From: Opitutaceae bacterium
GTDB taxonomy: Bacteria > Verrucomicrobiota > Verrucomicrobiia > Opitutales > Opitutaceae
Direction of reading: 5' to 3'
Assembly (NCBI GenBank): GCA_028284235.1
Contig: JANQSC010000012.1
Location: forward strand, 1 to 64,000
Length of the DNA stretch: 64,000 bases
In this document: positions 35,901 through 43,641 of the stretch, piece after piece
How the letters are laid out: each line of letters begins with the position of its first letter
Position numbering within the stretch: the first letter of the stretch is position 1
The notes under the pieces: generated by a model
Told to the model about the DNA's origin: nothing
Seen by the model: the letters and a program-made list of their open reading frames with translations, nothing else
Databases searched by the model: none
Program-made: the position numbers and the translations under genes

Positions 35901-36814
35901 GCAGGATCAGTTCCTTCCGCGACGCTGAGCTGCTGGGAAGAACATGGGATCAAATCCTCGGTGATGTAGGTCTGGATGCGTCTTTCCCGATTCAAAGCTT
36001 CGAGCAATTCTACCAACTCGAGGAAGGCAACGTCCCGGCAAATTTGGCTGCTATTTCAATGCCGCATCGAGAGGACTCGGATGGCGATGGAGTTTGGGAC
36101 TTTATGGATTACGATAGTATCCAAAATCTCAGTTCGTTTGCTAGCCGGACTGCGGAAGGCGTTGAGATCGAACTGGTGGCTAATCCCACTCCGAATTGGC
36201 GCGTCATGGCGAACATCAGCCAGCAGCAGACGACGCAAGACCAGACCGCTCCAGTTATGGGAGCCTTGGTTGCTGAATACAACCAGAATATGCAGGCGGA
36301 TCGAATAGGCGAGCTTCTCAACGACCCGGATGGTACCGTCCAACCCAGGACCATCAATTCGCTCTGGTTGCAGCGTTCGGTTGGAGCGATTCTCGAGGCC
36401 AGAGCGCTCGACGGCACCGTTTCGAATGAGCAACGGGAGTGGCGCTACAACCTAGTAAGCAACTATGAATTCGATGAAGGCGCTTTCAGAGGATTCTCTA
36501 TTGGAGGCGCAGCTCGTTGGGAAACCGAGGCGGCGACGGGTTACGTATTCGAGTTTGACGAGGCTGCGGGTGTACCGGTTCCGAATGTCGACCAGCCATT
36601 CTTCGACGATGGTCTTTTTTCAGGCGACATGTGGCTCTCCTATAAACGTAGGATTCTCGAAAACAAAGTGGATTGGAAGATCCAATTGAACGTCAGGAAT
36701 CTGATTGGAGAAAGCGACGACATCCCGGTCAAAACCAACCCGGATGGCCGGGTAGCCGTTGTTCGAATACCCAATCCGAGAGTGTTCTCGCTGACCAATA
36801 CGTTTAGGTTCTAG
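32942..36814 (+). CDS. STN-domain TonB-dependent outer-membrane receptor 2
   Basis: A 1290-residue receptor. A signal peptide (IIAAALLFLMTPANLFAVG) precedes an STN domain (STLREFARQAKVSVVLDRDK, VSGLLVPKHALERMLEGTPL). About 130 residues in, an internal MNEKK (ATG 33344) begins a second signal-like segment (ASLIKGLLALAVTGAPNLSA). FELSPFQVDG, a plug domain (STLAGTRIRTDLKDLGAAIS, RIRGMGRADL, RVTVSRGPNSLLFGIGNPGG) and a barrel ending in NTFRF follow. Ligand unknown; the adjacent glycoside hydrolase suggests a polysaccharide. It should signal through FecR 31256 and sigma 30717. Confidence 0.92.
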   Translation: MGESIFTFRRRIIAAALLFLMTPANLFAVGPRSFDIGAGNARSTLREFARQAKVSVVLDRDKVKGVQTNEVSGLLVPKHALERMLEGTPLVFNEDLETGAFAVTRSKEPIAELTTPGAGPQGPDSERNPENTTLMNEKKNTIASLIKGLLALAVTGAPNLSAQDDTEEVFELSPFQVDGSNDTGYVATSTLAGTRIRTDLKDLGAAISVYTSEFLEDTGATDASTLLSYTSNTEVGGHQGNFSGAEDSANGRFFQRDERTNPQSNQRIRGMGRADLTRGYFLTDIPFDSYNTDRVTVSRGPNSLLFGIGNPGGVVNNATKQAVHSRNFGEVSAKIDNYGTHRVTLDYNRVLVEDRVALRLAVLNQNQKYKQDPTFEKQTRYFGDLDIVLSKNENSNFLDTTRLSINGEVGDMESLPVEVVPPSMAFHGWFEPIPADIGQYSGSNPPDRVVSPSEGGAWEFQTTYNPFQYNSEGDINTNTHPSHFRLINQVYNRWDSTRREVGSGDGLGGYQGILLWNSSDTYESAGLAGTPGVLAAGITDPTTPIGGRTVEYHTNSPYAEGYAAGFAVPTLQNTDIFDYRNHIYSGDIDRVYRDFDVFNIAFEQNLFNNKAGIEVAYDRQNYDTFQDFYFTGGGGTSTTGPYDIYVTIAEYLPNGQPHPNLGRAYTRVSTPKVRYSTNERETFRFTAFGEVDFTERDGFLKNLGTHRFTGLYNDYTRVGTSREDKDQLVSDDFDIGAAVQGATINHFRRGTYGRVYVSDDLRGLTSIDDIRLNQINIPRPQPGDTYEVLYADQSSADAERALRTGTVGIERIIDFTSIGSNEIQAKALSWQSYLFDKHIVGLYGIREDDTKSFGRADDDEVGFERRFEDGRWNPAYTRLSETPSLEESGETVTWSVVGRYPERWLGELPGGMDLQVQYAASENFNPIGLRSNALGEAVGQPTGTTSEYGFLASFAHSKYSIRVNWFETSLENIGAGVNVNVASTAYGRISSFRDAELLGRTWDQILGDVGLDASFPIQSFEQFYQLEEGNVPANLAAISMPHREDSDGDGVWDFMDYDSIQNLSSFASRTAEGVEIELVANPTPNWRVMANISQQQTTQDQTAPVMGALVAEYNQNMQADRIGELLNDPDGTVQPRTINSLWLQRSVGAILEARALDGTVSNEQREWRYNLVSNYEFDEGAFRGFSIGGAARWETEAATGYVFEFDEAAGVPVPNVDQPFFDDGLFSGDMWLSYKRRILENKVDWKIQLNVRNLIGESDDIPVKTNPDGRVAVVRIPNPRVFSLTNTFRF

Positions 36815-36840
36815 TTTCTAATAGGGTAGTTCCTTGTAGG

Positions 36841-36872
36841 AGCGGCGCCTTCAGCGCGAGGGCGTCGCTTTT
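36841..36872 (+). terminator. Intrinsic terminator of TonB receptor 2
   Basis: The 9-bp stem AGCGGCGCC / GGCGTCGCT (one G-T pair), with an 11-nt loop, is followed by TTTT, 26 bp after the stop. Confidence 0.65.
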
Positions 36873-36876
36873 GGTT

Positions 36877-36909
36877 GAAACCGCGAATGGACGCAAATAA
36901 ACGCGAATG
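36877..36909. repeat. Post-receptor 33-bp repeat, copy 2
   Basis: Differs from 13900-13932 at only a few positions. It again lies directly after the terminator of a TonB receptor gene. Confidence 0.6.
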
Positions 36910-36992
36910 GCTCGAACGGCATTCACTCTTGCGCGGTCGTGGTTTTCGAAACGGGCAGATTTTGAAATGCATAGGTTAATTTGAAACTCGCT

Positions 36993-38561
36993 ATGATAAG
37001 AACCGATTTACTCGCAGCCATCCTACTCGCTATGTCTGGTTCACTTTTCTCCCAGACGGTTGTCGAGAGATGGCATCCAGTTGATCTTTCCTTTGAGTCG
37101 TCGGAAAGCTATCGGAATCCGTTTCAGGATGTCGAACTGTCCGCGGTCTTCCGCGGGCCCGGTGGGGAAACTCTGACAATTCCCGGTTTCTACAATGGAG
37201 GCCACGTCTGGAAAGTCCGATTTTCCCCTACGAGTACAGGCGAGTGGACTTACACGACCTCTTCCAAAGACCCTCAACTAAATAGCGTAACAGGCTCAAT
37301 CATTTGCATTGCCAATGGGCGGGGCAATGTGCACGGGCGACTTTTGGTCGACGAGCTGAATACGCGTCATTTCAAATACGAAGATGGGACTCGCTTTTTT
37401 CTTATGGGCTGTGAAATCAATTGGCTCGCTCTCATAGACATGGGAGATCCGGACTTGAACATAACGAAGGAGATTATCGAGTTATACGCCGCTAATGGCT
37501 TCAACACTGTATTGTTTAACGCCTACGCGAACGATACGACTTGGAAGGCTGGGAAAACCGAAAAGTATGACTGGGGGCCTCCTCAATTGCATCCATGGGC
37601 GGGGACGCCATCTAACTTCGAATATTCGAGGTTGAACACGGCCTATTGGGACCATTTCGACAGGGTAATGGATTGCCTGCTCGAAAATGGTATGGTGGCG
37701 TACCTTTACTTCAGAGTTTATAACAAGCTCGTTGATTGGCCTGAAAAGGGATCGTTGAATGACGAGCTGTATTTTTCGTACATCGTCTCTCGATACCAAG
37801 CGTATCCAAATGTGATTTGGAGTTTCTCGAAGGAGTCTTACTATGAACCGGATCATGATTACATATCGAAGATGCTAAGCCTCGTCGATTCGAAAGACGC
37901 GTATCAAAGATTGATTACGACTCATGACGACAATGGTAAGGGGATCGATTTTGCTTTCGATGGCGACTACGGCGATATCCTGGATTTTTACACCGATCAA
38001 ACCCAATTCGATATTTACAATAATTCTCTCGAGGACTATTCTCGAAAAGAGTGGCCCGTCACGAATATGGAGCCTGGATACCAAGGTGGAAATGACGGGA
38101 CAAACACGTATGGAGGTCCCGTGCGCAACAGCTCTCCTGAAGACTTATTAAAACGTATTTATAATGTGAAAATGGCGGGCGCCTACGCGGCCTATTATTA
38201 CACGTGGCATGCCTGGGATGTAGTTCGGACGCGCGAGAAGCCCGACAAGCTTGTTTGCTACAAGTATCTCACTGACTTTTTTCGAGGGACGAAATGGTAT
38301 GAACTCGCTCCAAGCGATGCGCTTTTAACTGGAACCGGGAATCACTGTCTCGCGAAGGCAGGCTCGGAGTACATCGTCTATCTGGGGAATGGCGGTTCTA
38401 CGACGCTGACAATAGAAGGCGCTGAGAGCCGTTTTCGAGGAACGTGGATGAATACCTGGACCGGAGAAAAACGCGAAGAGGAAAACGTGTTGGTCGGCTC
38501 CAAAGAGTATACGTCGCCTTGGAAGCGAGATCCGTCAATTCTCTGGATACGCGAGCGATAG
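36993..38561 (+). CDS. Secreted glycoside hydrolase-like protein (DUF5060 + DUF4038)
   Basis: A 522-residue exported protein. After the signal peptide (LLAAILLAMSGSLFSQ) is an N-terminal beta-sandwich (DUF5060-like; ELSAVFRGPGGETLTIPGFY, TSTGEWTYTT). A TIM-barrel domain follows (DUF4038-like; RHFKYEDGTRFFLMGCEINW, NGFNTVLFNAYAND, YPNVIWSFSKESYYEP, VTNMEPGYQGG). The Glu residues in SKES and NMEP are the likely catalytic pair, by analogy to clan GH-A. A small C-terminal beta domain ends the protein. It lies directly downstream of receptor 2 and is the only clear glycoside hydrolase in the window. ATG 36993 is preferred over TTG 36981. Confidence 0.8.
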   Translation: MIRTDLLAAILLAMSGSLFSQTVVERWHPVDLSFESSESYRNPFQDVELSAVFRGPGGETLTIPGFYNGGHVWKVRFSPTSTGEWTYTTSSKDPQLNSVTGSIICIANGRGNVHGRLLVDELNTRHFKYEDGTRFFLMGCEINWLALIDMGDPDLNITKEIIELYAANGFNTVLFNAYANDTTWKAGKTEKYDWGPPQLHPWAGTPSNFEYSRLNTAYWDHFDRVMDCLLENGMVAYLYFRVYNKLVDWPEKGSLNDELYFSYIVSRYQAYPNVIWSFSKESYYEPDHDYISKMLSLVDSKDAYQRLITTHDDNGKGIDFAFDGDYGDILDFYTDQTQFDIYNNSLEDYSRKEWPVTNMEPGYQGGNDGTNTYGGPVRNSSPEDLLKRIYNVKMAGAYAAYYYTWHAWDVVRTREKPDKLVCYKYLTDFFRGTKWYELAPSDALLTGTGNHCLAKAGSEYIVYLGNGGSTTLTIEGAESRFRGTWMNTWTGEKREEENVLVGSKEYTSPWKRDPSILWIRER

Positions 38562-38603
38562 TGCCGACCGAAACGCTTTTTCAAGAAATTGGCGACTATC
38601 GCT

Positions 38604-39524
38604 TCATTTGTCGGATGCTTTTGCGTCAAGGGAGAGTTTCTCGCGCTTCAGTTTCCGTTTGAGGCTGGCTAAGTGTGTTTGAACGCTTTCAAGTTCGTGC
38701 TCCAGGTGGTTGATGTCGTCCTCCAATGTCGCATGTCCCAGCTCGGAAATGTGTTGTTGCTCCAATTGCTCCTCCGTTTCTAGCTGGGCTTCCTGCATGC
38801 CATTCATGATGACTCCGATAAAGAGGTTGAGCATAACCATGGTGCCGAAGAGCACGAAGGAAACAAAGTAGAGGACTGCGATGATGGGCTGCGCTTGGCT
38901 CTCTACGACCAGACTTAAGTTTCCTTCGTAACCGTATTCGGCGGAGCCATACATGTTGATGTACATGAGATCGGTCCAGTCCTCGAGCGTGACGACGCGG
39001 AAGAGGGAGAGGAGAGAGTCCTGCAAGGTGCCGAAGTGAAGCGGGTCGTTGCGTCCGAATAGCATGGTACCCGTCACGCCGTAGATATAGAAGAGGATGG
39101 AGAGCAGCAATCCGACGTACACCATGGAGGGCATACTGCGCAGGAGCGCCCCGACGAGCAGTTGGAGTTTTGGTAGAACCGTAATGAGTCGAAGCACGCG
39201 CAGAATGCGGGCAAGTCGAAGCACGGCGACGTATTGGGCTTGGAAGGGAAGGAAACAGACCGCCACGATGAGAAAGTCGAAGACGTTCCAGCCATCGAGA
39301 AAGAACCGCCAGGGTCGTTTGCCTTTGGCGAGGATCTTGATGACGATTTCGATAACGAAAATACCGAGGATGGCGTCGTCGAGAAAATGGAGCAGGCCCC
39401 CGTATTCGCTGTAAATCGAAGGGTAGGTTTCCAAGCCGATGACGACCGCCGCCACCAGGATCACTCCGACGATGAAATTCTGGAACCAGCTCGATGTGTG
39501 GATTCGCGTGAAAAAGGCGCTCAT
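38604..39524 (-). CDS. Single-domain voltage-gated cation channel (BacNav/BacCav-like)
   Basis: A 306-residue six-transmembrane ion transport protein that would assemble as a tetramer. S4 carries four arginines every third residue (R103, R106, R109, R112; LRLARILRVLRLITVLPKL). The pore loop holds the filter TLEDWTD (about 179-185), flanked by LFRVV and LMYINMYG. S6 is VLYFVSFVLFGTMVMLNLFI, and a charged C-terminal coiled coil (about 255-300, EEQLEQQHISELGHATLEDD) follows. The filter is more acidic than the sodium-channel TLESWS and close to the engineered calcium-selective TLDDWSD. It is convergent with the glycoside hydrolase gene. Confidence 0.9.
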   Translation of the reverse strand: MSAFFTRIHTSSWFQNFIVGVILVAAVVIGLETYPSIYSEYGGLLHFLDDAILGIFVIEIVIKILAKGKRPWRFFLDGWNVFDFLIVAVCFLPFQAQYVAVLRLARILRVLRLITVLPKLQLLVGALLRSMPSMVYVGLLLSILFYIYGVTGTMLFGRNDPLHFGTLQDSLLSLFRVVTLEDWTDLMYINMYGSAEYGYEGNLSLVVESQAQPIIAVLYFVSFVLFGTMVMLNLFIGVIMNGMQEAQLETEEQLEQQHISELGHATLEDDINHLEHELESVQTHLASLKRKLKREKLSLDAKASDK

Positions 39525-39795
39525 GTTTAGATGCGTTTTTGAACACCGGCATTAGAGGGAACTCGGGCTCGGGTTCAAGAGTTGCGTGACGCGAAGGGAG
39601 TTTTTTGGACCAATAAGCGAATTGACTGAGCGGGGTCGTCCCATAATCCCAGTCTGGATTTCCCATGGACAGTCTCACAGATGTTAAGCCAGGTCATGAC
39701 GACCGGTTGTCCGTCCCTGCCTGATTTTCGTTGTTGGCAAGGGGGCGGTGGGGGCTCTTTACTGCGGGACTCGCGCTCACTTAGTTGGATTTGAT

Positions 39796-41916
39796 ATGAA
39801 AATGCCCTTCTTTCTGCCCTTTGCGGTTTTAGCTCTCGCTACGCTCGTAGCCCCTGCCTTCGCCCAGGATCTTTCTCGGCCGAATATCATCCTCATGATG
39901 GCCGACGACATGGGGATGGGGGATACGAGCGCGTATCAGGATTTCACTGGCAACTCGGACGGCGACCAACTTCACACGCCGCAGATGGAGCGACTGGCCC
40001 GGATGGGGATTCGCTTCACCGACGCCCACACGCCTTCGTCGCGCTGCTCGCCTACGCGTTACGGCTTGCTAACCGGCCGATATCCTTGGCGAAACCGCCT
40101 CAAGCACTGGGTGCTTTTCGGGTCGCAAGGCGATCCCATGATCGAGGCGGACCGGCCGACGATCGCATCGATGCTGCGAGATAGCGGCTACCGCACGGCG
40201 CTGTTTGGCAAGTGGCATGTCGGGTTGCGGTTCACGCGTTCGGATGGCTCGCCTGCGGCGGGTTGGGAGGATGCGGATTTATCTAAGCCTTTGCACACGT
40301 CGCCATTGGATCACGGTTTCGATGTTGCGCGGTTTACCAGTCGCTCGCACTTGTCTTCGGGTCCGACGATCAAGGACGGAAAAGTCACGCGGCTCCGGGG
40401 TCCGGGGCACATCGATGGTCGTTTTGTGGCGGGAAGCGCCGGCGTCGGCAAAGAACTGGTGGCGTCCGGCCCCAATGCCTATGTGTTAGAAGAACTGGGG
40501 AGCCGCCATTCCGACAACGCGATCGCCTTTATGGCGAACCACGTGGGGGATCCGGAAGATCGCGTGCGACCGTTCTTCCTCTATTATCCCGCCAACTCGA
40601 ATCACGGTCCCCATACACCGGATACGTCGATTGGCGGAGTTCCCGTTGCGGGAGCGGCTCGGACGAAGGACGGGCAGCCCACCGATACGCGTAACGACTA
40701 CATTTACGAAAACGACGTCGTCCTGGGCCGTATGATCGACTGGCTGGAAGCAAACGAGGATCCGCGCAATCCGGGCCGCAAGCTGATCGAGAACACCTTG
40801 GTGATTTTTACCAGCGACAATGGAGCGGAAAAGGACAGCGATATCGCTACAGGCCCGTTTCGGAGCAACAAGGCGTCGTCATTCGAAGGCGGGCATCGCG
40901 TTCCATTCATCGCGGCCTGGAAGGCGGGCGAGATCGGTGATGGCGATGCGGATACGGAGGGACAGACGAGCGACGCCTTGATTGGTTTGCAGGATATGTT
41001 TGCGACGTTCGCGGAGATCACAGGTAAGCCGATGCCCGACTACCGAGCAGGCGAGAAGGGCGGAGAAGATAGCTACAGCATTCTTGCAGCTCTGCGAGGC
41101 GATCCTAAGGGAGGGCGCTCGCTGATCCTGCACCACGATCACAAGGAAGCGGGGGAAGATCCGGCGGTGGCGGTTATTCGCGTGGATTCGCCGGAAGTGG
41201 GCGGCGAGCTCTTTGACGGACAGTGGAAACTCTTTTTCGACCCGACGCTCCTGCGCCGGGGGGAAGCCAATCCGTATTTGCTCTACGATCTGAAGACGGA
41301 CCCCATGGAGGCGAGCAATCTGATCGACCGGGGAGAATTGAGCCCATTGATTGAACAACTGACGAAATTGGCGGAGCTGCATCGCAATGCGGGCGGCCAT
41401 CGCTTGACTGAGTTCGCGTCGAACGAGTCGATTGTTTTCAATTTCAGATCAAATGCGAACGTGGAAGGAGGAAAGGCGAAAGGGACAGTACTCAAGGCGT
41501 CGGGCGCGCCCTTGCGGATCACGCTCACGGCGGTCGCGAGTGATCGGATTCTCGAAGAGGCTCGATTTGTCTCGGGGGTCAGGGGTTTGGGGATCGATCG
41601 AGCCGAAATGGAAGACGTGGATGCGGGCGAGGCGTTGCTCATCCGGTTCAACAAGGACGTGATTGTCGATCATGCCAGCATTGTGGCGATGGGCGAGGAT
41701 GCGGGAGGCTACTATCAAGTGGGAGACGGCGCTCCGCTGGCGATTTACTGCGTCAACGCGGATATCGACGACAAGGACCAGAGCGGCGTGTTGAGCGATA
41801 TTGGTTTCTTGAAAGCGGGGACGCCGCTTCGTCTCGACAGTCGCCCTCATTTCGGAACGGAAGCGGAAGGGCACTGGCGACTGCAGTCGTTGGCGGTGCG
41901 GCTTGCTCGAAATTGA
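39796..41916 (+). CDS. Large secreted sulfatase (CSPTR) with C-terminal beta domain
   Basis: A 706-residue S1 sulfatase. The signal peptide (PFAVLALATLVAPAFAQ) is followed by RPNIILMMADDMGMGDTSAY. The active site CSPTR lies at about C84, with YGLLTGRYPWRNRLKH. KWHVGLRFTRSDGSPAAGW, TSDNGAEKDSDIATGPFRSN and FEGGHRVPF are canonical. The last 160 residues form an unrelated beta-rich domain (VSGVRGLGIDRAEMEDVDAG, LLIRFNKDVIVDH), perhaps for carbohydrate binding. ATG 39796 starts the signal peptide; an upstream in-frame start would add 16 unlikely residues. It is divergent from the channel gene. Confidence 0.9.
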   Translation: MKMPFFLPFAVLALATLVAPAFAQDLSRPNIILMMADDMGMGDTSAYQDFTGNSDGDQLHTPQMERLARMGIRFTDAHTPSSRCSPTRYGLLTGRYPWRNRLKHWVLFGSQGDPMIEADRPTIASMLRDSGYRTALFGKWHVGLRFTRSDGSPAAGWEDADLSKPLHTSPLDHGFDVARFTSRSHLSSGPTIKDGKVTRLRGPGHIDGRFVAGSAGVGKELVASGPNAYVLEELGSRHSDNAIAFMANHVGDPEDRVRPFFLYYPANSNHGPHTPDTSIGGVPVAGAARTKDGQPTDTRNDYIYENDVVLGRMIDWLEANEDPRNPGRKLIENTLVIFTSDNGAEKDSDIATGPFRSNKASSFEGGHRVPFIAAWKAGEIGDGDADTEGQTSDALIGLQDMFATFAEITGKPMPDYRAGEKGGEDSYSILAALRGDPKGGRSLILHHDHKEAGEDPAVAVIRVDSPEVGGELFDGQWKLFFDPTLLRRGEANPYLLYDLKTDPMEASNLIDRGELSPLIEQLTKLAELHRNAGGHRLTEFASNESIVFNFRSNANVEGGKAKGTVLKASGAPLRITLTAVASDRILEEARFVSGVRGLGIDRAEMEDVDAGEALLIRFNKDVIVDHASIVAMGEDAGGYYQVGDGAPLAIYCVNADIDDKDQSGVLSDIGFLKAGTPLRLDSRPHFGTEAEGHWRLQSLAVRLARN

Positions 41917-41934
41917 TCGTCGTTGACTCGCGAC

Positions 41935-43320
41935 TTAGTTGTACTCGATCGCCTTTTCCAGCCAGGCGATGAATCGCGCTTTTAGGTCGGCGTAGATTTC
42001 GGGGTGGGCGTCTTTTAGGTCCGTGGTTTCGCCGAGGTCGTTGTCGAGGTTGACCAGCATGTAGTCGGCGCTTTTGGCGGAGGCGACGGCTTGTTCGAAT
42101 TTGCCGTGATGGTTGCCGGTGTCGGCGACGATCTTCCAAGGTCCGTGGATCGCGGCCTGTTTGCCCCAGAGGTCGAAGAATAGAACGCGGTCGGGCAGGG
42201 CGGCTTTGCCGCCGGATTTCAGATGGGGCAAAAGACTGACTCCGTCCATGGGGATCCGGCCGTTTGTATCGGGAATCTCGGTACCAGCGACATCAAGAAT
42301 TGTGGCGAACAGGTCGAAGTGGACGCCGCTAGCGCGTGAGAGCGAGTTTGGCGGGATGGTTCCCGGCCATTGCATGACGGCGGGCACGCGCAGTCCGCCT
42401 TCCCAGCCTTCGCCTTTGCCGCCTCGAAGCGGACCGTTGTTGCTGGGGTAAGTGTGCGTCATGCCGCCGTTGTCGGAAAGGTAGATGACGAGGGTGTTTT
42501 CGGCAAGACCGAGCGCGTCGAGGGTTTCGAGGACGTCGCCGACTCGGTCGTCCGCGTGGCTCATGACGGCGTTGTAGTCGCGGCGGGGCTGGGGGACGCC
42601 TTTGTCCGCGTAGGTCTGCAGCCAGTCCGGGCGGGCGGAGTCGGCGGCGCGTTTTTCGGAGCGTAGCGGTCCGTGCACGGCGTTGAAGGCGAGAGTGCAG
42701 AAAAAGGGACGGTCTTTGTTTTCCTTGATAAAGCGTATGGCTTCGTCGGCGAATAGGTCGGTGTAGTGCTTTTCCGACTTCAGGGGCGCGCCATTGCGTT
42801 CGACTTTCGAGTTTTTGCTCCACCGATAGGGGTGGGCGCCGCCGGGGAAACCGACGAAGGCGTCGAATCCGCGTGTGTTGGGAACGTTGTCAGGGTCGTA
42901 GCCGAGGTGCCATTTGCCGAAGAGCCCGGTGGCGTATCCGGCTTTTTTTAGAAACTCAGGGAGCATGCGCACATCGTCGTGCACGACGCGGGTTTCGGGT
43001 TTGAGGATTACTCCGTCCGGTCCGGTTTTGGGTCCGCCGGGTCCGCGCCACATGCCGTTGTAGATGTTGTGGGTTCCGGTCATGATGCTGGCGCGAGTCG
43101 GGGCGCAGAGCGGGTTGACGCGAAACTGGGTGAAACGGATTCCGTCGGCGGCGATTCGGTCGAACACGGGGGTCTCGAGATCGGTTTGCGGCCAATTAGC
43201 GCTGGCGTCACCGTAGCCCTGGTCGTCGGTGATGACAAGAACGATGTTGGTTTCGGCAGATGCGAACGACGAAAGTCCGAAACAAATCAGGGCGAGTAAA
43301 GGTTTGGAATGGGATTTCAT
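41935..43320 (-). CDS. Secreted arylsulfatase (CAPTR)
   Basis: A 461-residue S1 sulfatase. The signal peptide (LLALICFGLSSFASA) is followed by TNIVLVITDDQGYGDASANW. The active site CAPTR is at about C72, followed by ASIMTGTHNIYNGMWRGPGG. KWHLGYDPDNVPNTRGFDAF, YLSDNGGMTHTYPSNNGPLR and WEGGLRVP are canonical for arylsulfatase A-like members. It is convergent with the 706-residue sulfatase gene, 18 bp apart. Confidence 0.92.
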   Translation of the reverse strand: MKSHSKPLLALICFGLSSFASAETNIVLVITDDQGYGDASANWPQTDLETPVFDRIAADGIRFTQFRVNPLCAPTRASIMTGTHNIYNGMWRGPGGPKTGPDGVILKPETRVVHDDVRMLPEFLKKAGYATGLFGKWHLGYDPDNVPNTRGFDAFVGFPGGAHPYRWSKNSKVERNGAPLKSEKHYTDLFADEAIRFIKENKDRPFFCTLAFNAVHGPLRSEKRAADSARPDWLQTYADKGVPQPRRDYNAVMSHADDRVGDVLETLDALGLAENTLVIYLSDNGGMTHTYPSNNGPLRGGKGEGWEGGLRVPAVMQWPGTIPPNSLSRASGVHFDLFATILDVAGTEIPDTNGRIPMDGVSLLPHLKSGGKAALPDRVLFFDLWGKQAAIHGPWKIVADTGNHHGKFEQAVASAKSADYMLVNLDNDLGETTDLKDAHPEIYADLKARFIAWLEKAIEYN

Positions 43321-43370
43321 TGGGATGAAGTGTTAGACGCGAACTCTTTGGCCAAATTAGATCTTGTTGG

Positions 43371-43568
43371 CCCCGCTACGGCGGGGACATCTTGTTCTCG
43401 TGAAGTCACCGACAAGTCGGTGTCTTCGACGAGATCCAGCGAGGAACGAGCGATGTTAACAAATAGGCAACTAGTAGGATTATTTCAACAGTGATTCCTT
43501 GCGGAATCAAATCCTCGCGGCGCTCGGAGCAGGATCCCGTCCCGCTTTGCGGGGCGGGAACAGGATGT
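43371..43568. repeat. Nested hairpins plus Family A repeat
   Basis: 43371-43433 holds the hairpin CCCCGC/GCGGGG and a long nested stem in which CTCGT/ACGAG encloses CACCGAC/GTCGGTG. Family A follows at 43487-43568: AACAG, TGATTCC/GGAATCA, AAT, a second segment, CAGGAT, hairpin CCCGTCCCGC/GCGGGGCGGG, AACAGGATG. This pair of genes is divergent, so here the array lies upstream of both. No gene is seen in the 321-bp gap. Confidence 0.72.
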
Positions 43569-43641
43569 ATCGTATTGTTTATAAAATTGATACTCCTTGG
43601 TTTTGCGCCTATCTATCCGGTGAGATCGCTCTGTAGCCTCA

